NCBI GenBank assembly: GCA_029945725.1
Contig: JAQSDB010000003.1
Location: 189,842 to 253,841, forward strand
Direction of reading: 5' to 3'
Source of the DNA: a bacterium
GTDB taxonomy: Bacteria > Pseudomonadota > Gammaproteobacteria > Pseudomonadales > Moraxellaceae
DNA: 64,000 nucleotides
This document shows positions 63,076-64,000 of this stretch, in pieces (positions within the stretch are counted from its first letter, which is position 1; every line of letters starts with the position of its first letter). The notes under the pieces were generated by a model. It saw only the letters and a program-made list of their open reading frames with translations, searched no databases and was not told the DNA's origin. The position numbers were made by a program, and so were the translations under genes.

Positions 63076-63681
63076 TCAGATCTTCAGCTCACGGAACAAC
63101 TGAACCGAAAGGAAGCTCCACTGCGCCGCCCATGATTCCGTAGGTTTTCGCCTGAAACCAGAACGCACGAACTGGCTGATATGCCCCTCAACCAGAGCCA
63201 GCATAAGATTGGCAGCGGCATTGCCTGTCATCACTGTACCCAATGACTGGCGCAGCTCGGCATCACGCAACACCTGCCGCAACTGGGTTTCCAGACGCTC
63301 AAAGAACTGGGCGATGCGTAACTGCAACCGCTCATGCTCACCCGTCAATGCATCCCCGTTAAGAATCCGTGTAATACCCGGATTTCGTTCCGTGAACACC
63401 AGTAGAAGGCCGAGGATTTTTTCACAGCGAACTCGTGCATCATCCTCTTCCTGAAGAATCAGGCTTACGCGCGAAAAAACCACATCCTCAACAAACTCAA
63501 TAAGGCCCTCAAACATTTTTGCCTTGCTGGGAAAATGCCGATACAGCGCCGCCTCGGTCACACCAACTTCTTTTGCCAGCGCCGCCGTGGTTATGCGTGC
63601 CCCGGGCTGACTTTCCAGCATGGAAGCCAGAGACTGCAGAATATGTTCACGCCGTGAAATCTTTGGTTCGGCAGCTGTCAT
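63076..63681 (-). CDS. slmA: nucleoid occlusion factor SlmA (TetR family)
   Basis: [57 protein letters not shown]. Confidence 0.93.
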   Translation of the reverse strand: MTAAEPKISRREHILQSLASMLESQPGARITTAALAKEVGVTEAALYRHFPSKAKMFEGLIEFVEDVVFSRVSLILQEEDDARVRCEKILGLLLVFTERNPGITRILNGDALTGEHERLQLRIAQFFERLETQLRQVLRDAELRQSLGTVMTGNAAANLMLALVEGHISQFVRSGFRRKPTESWAAQWSFLSVQLFRELKI

Positions 63682-63714
63682 GCTTGCCTCCTTGCAGCGT
63701 CAGGTAGTTTGAAA

Positions 63715-64000
<286 letters not shown>

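Overview
The window is a chromosomal segment, mostly GC-rich core genome of a gammaproteobacterium-like organism (inferred from slmA, lpoB and a pilGHIJK-chpABC cluster). Core content includes serA with a divergent D-2-hydroxyglutarate/lactate dehydrogenase-type flavoprotein, a CsgG-like/COG3014/YcfL/LpoB envelope lipoprotein cluster, fba-pgk-gap-tkt, metK, ahcY-metF behind a SAH riboswitch, bioA-rsmE, ggt, the type IV pilus chemosensory cluster, a sulfate-uptake region with two binding proteins, and slmA-argB. The main accessory feature is at about 3.63-6.43 kb. An AT-richer, single-gene cassette encoding a solo OLD-like AAA ATPase-TOPRIM protein is bounded by 319-bp inverted repeats. I compared the two arms base by base and found no mismatch or indel (3632-3950 versus 6114-6432). 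Each arm starts inside the anticodon stem of a tRNA-Gly(CCC) gene, so one end keeps an intact tRNA and the other a headless 3' copy in opposite orientation. No recombinase or transposase is encoded inside. Secondary observations: a DUF559 gene bracketed by inverted palindromic repeats between fba and pgk, an unlisted 30-aa membrane microprotein ORF, a response regulator with a degenerate receiver next to the sulfate-uptake genes, a GAPDH-family enzyme with an altered catalytic motif, and several unexplained intergenic hairpins.
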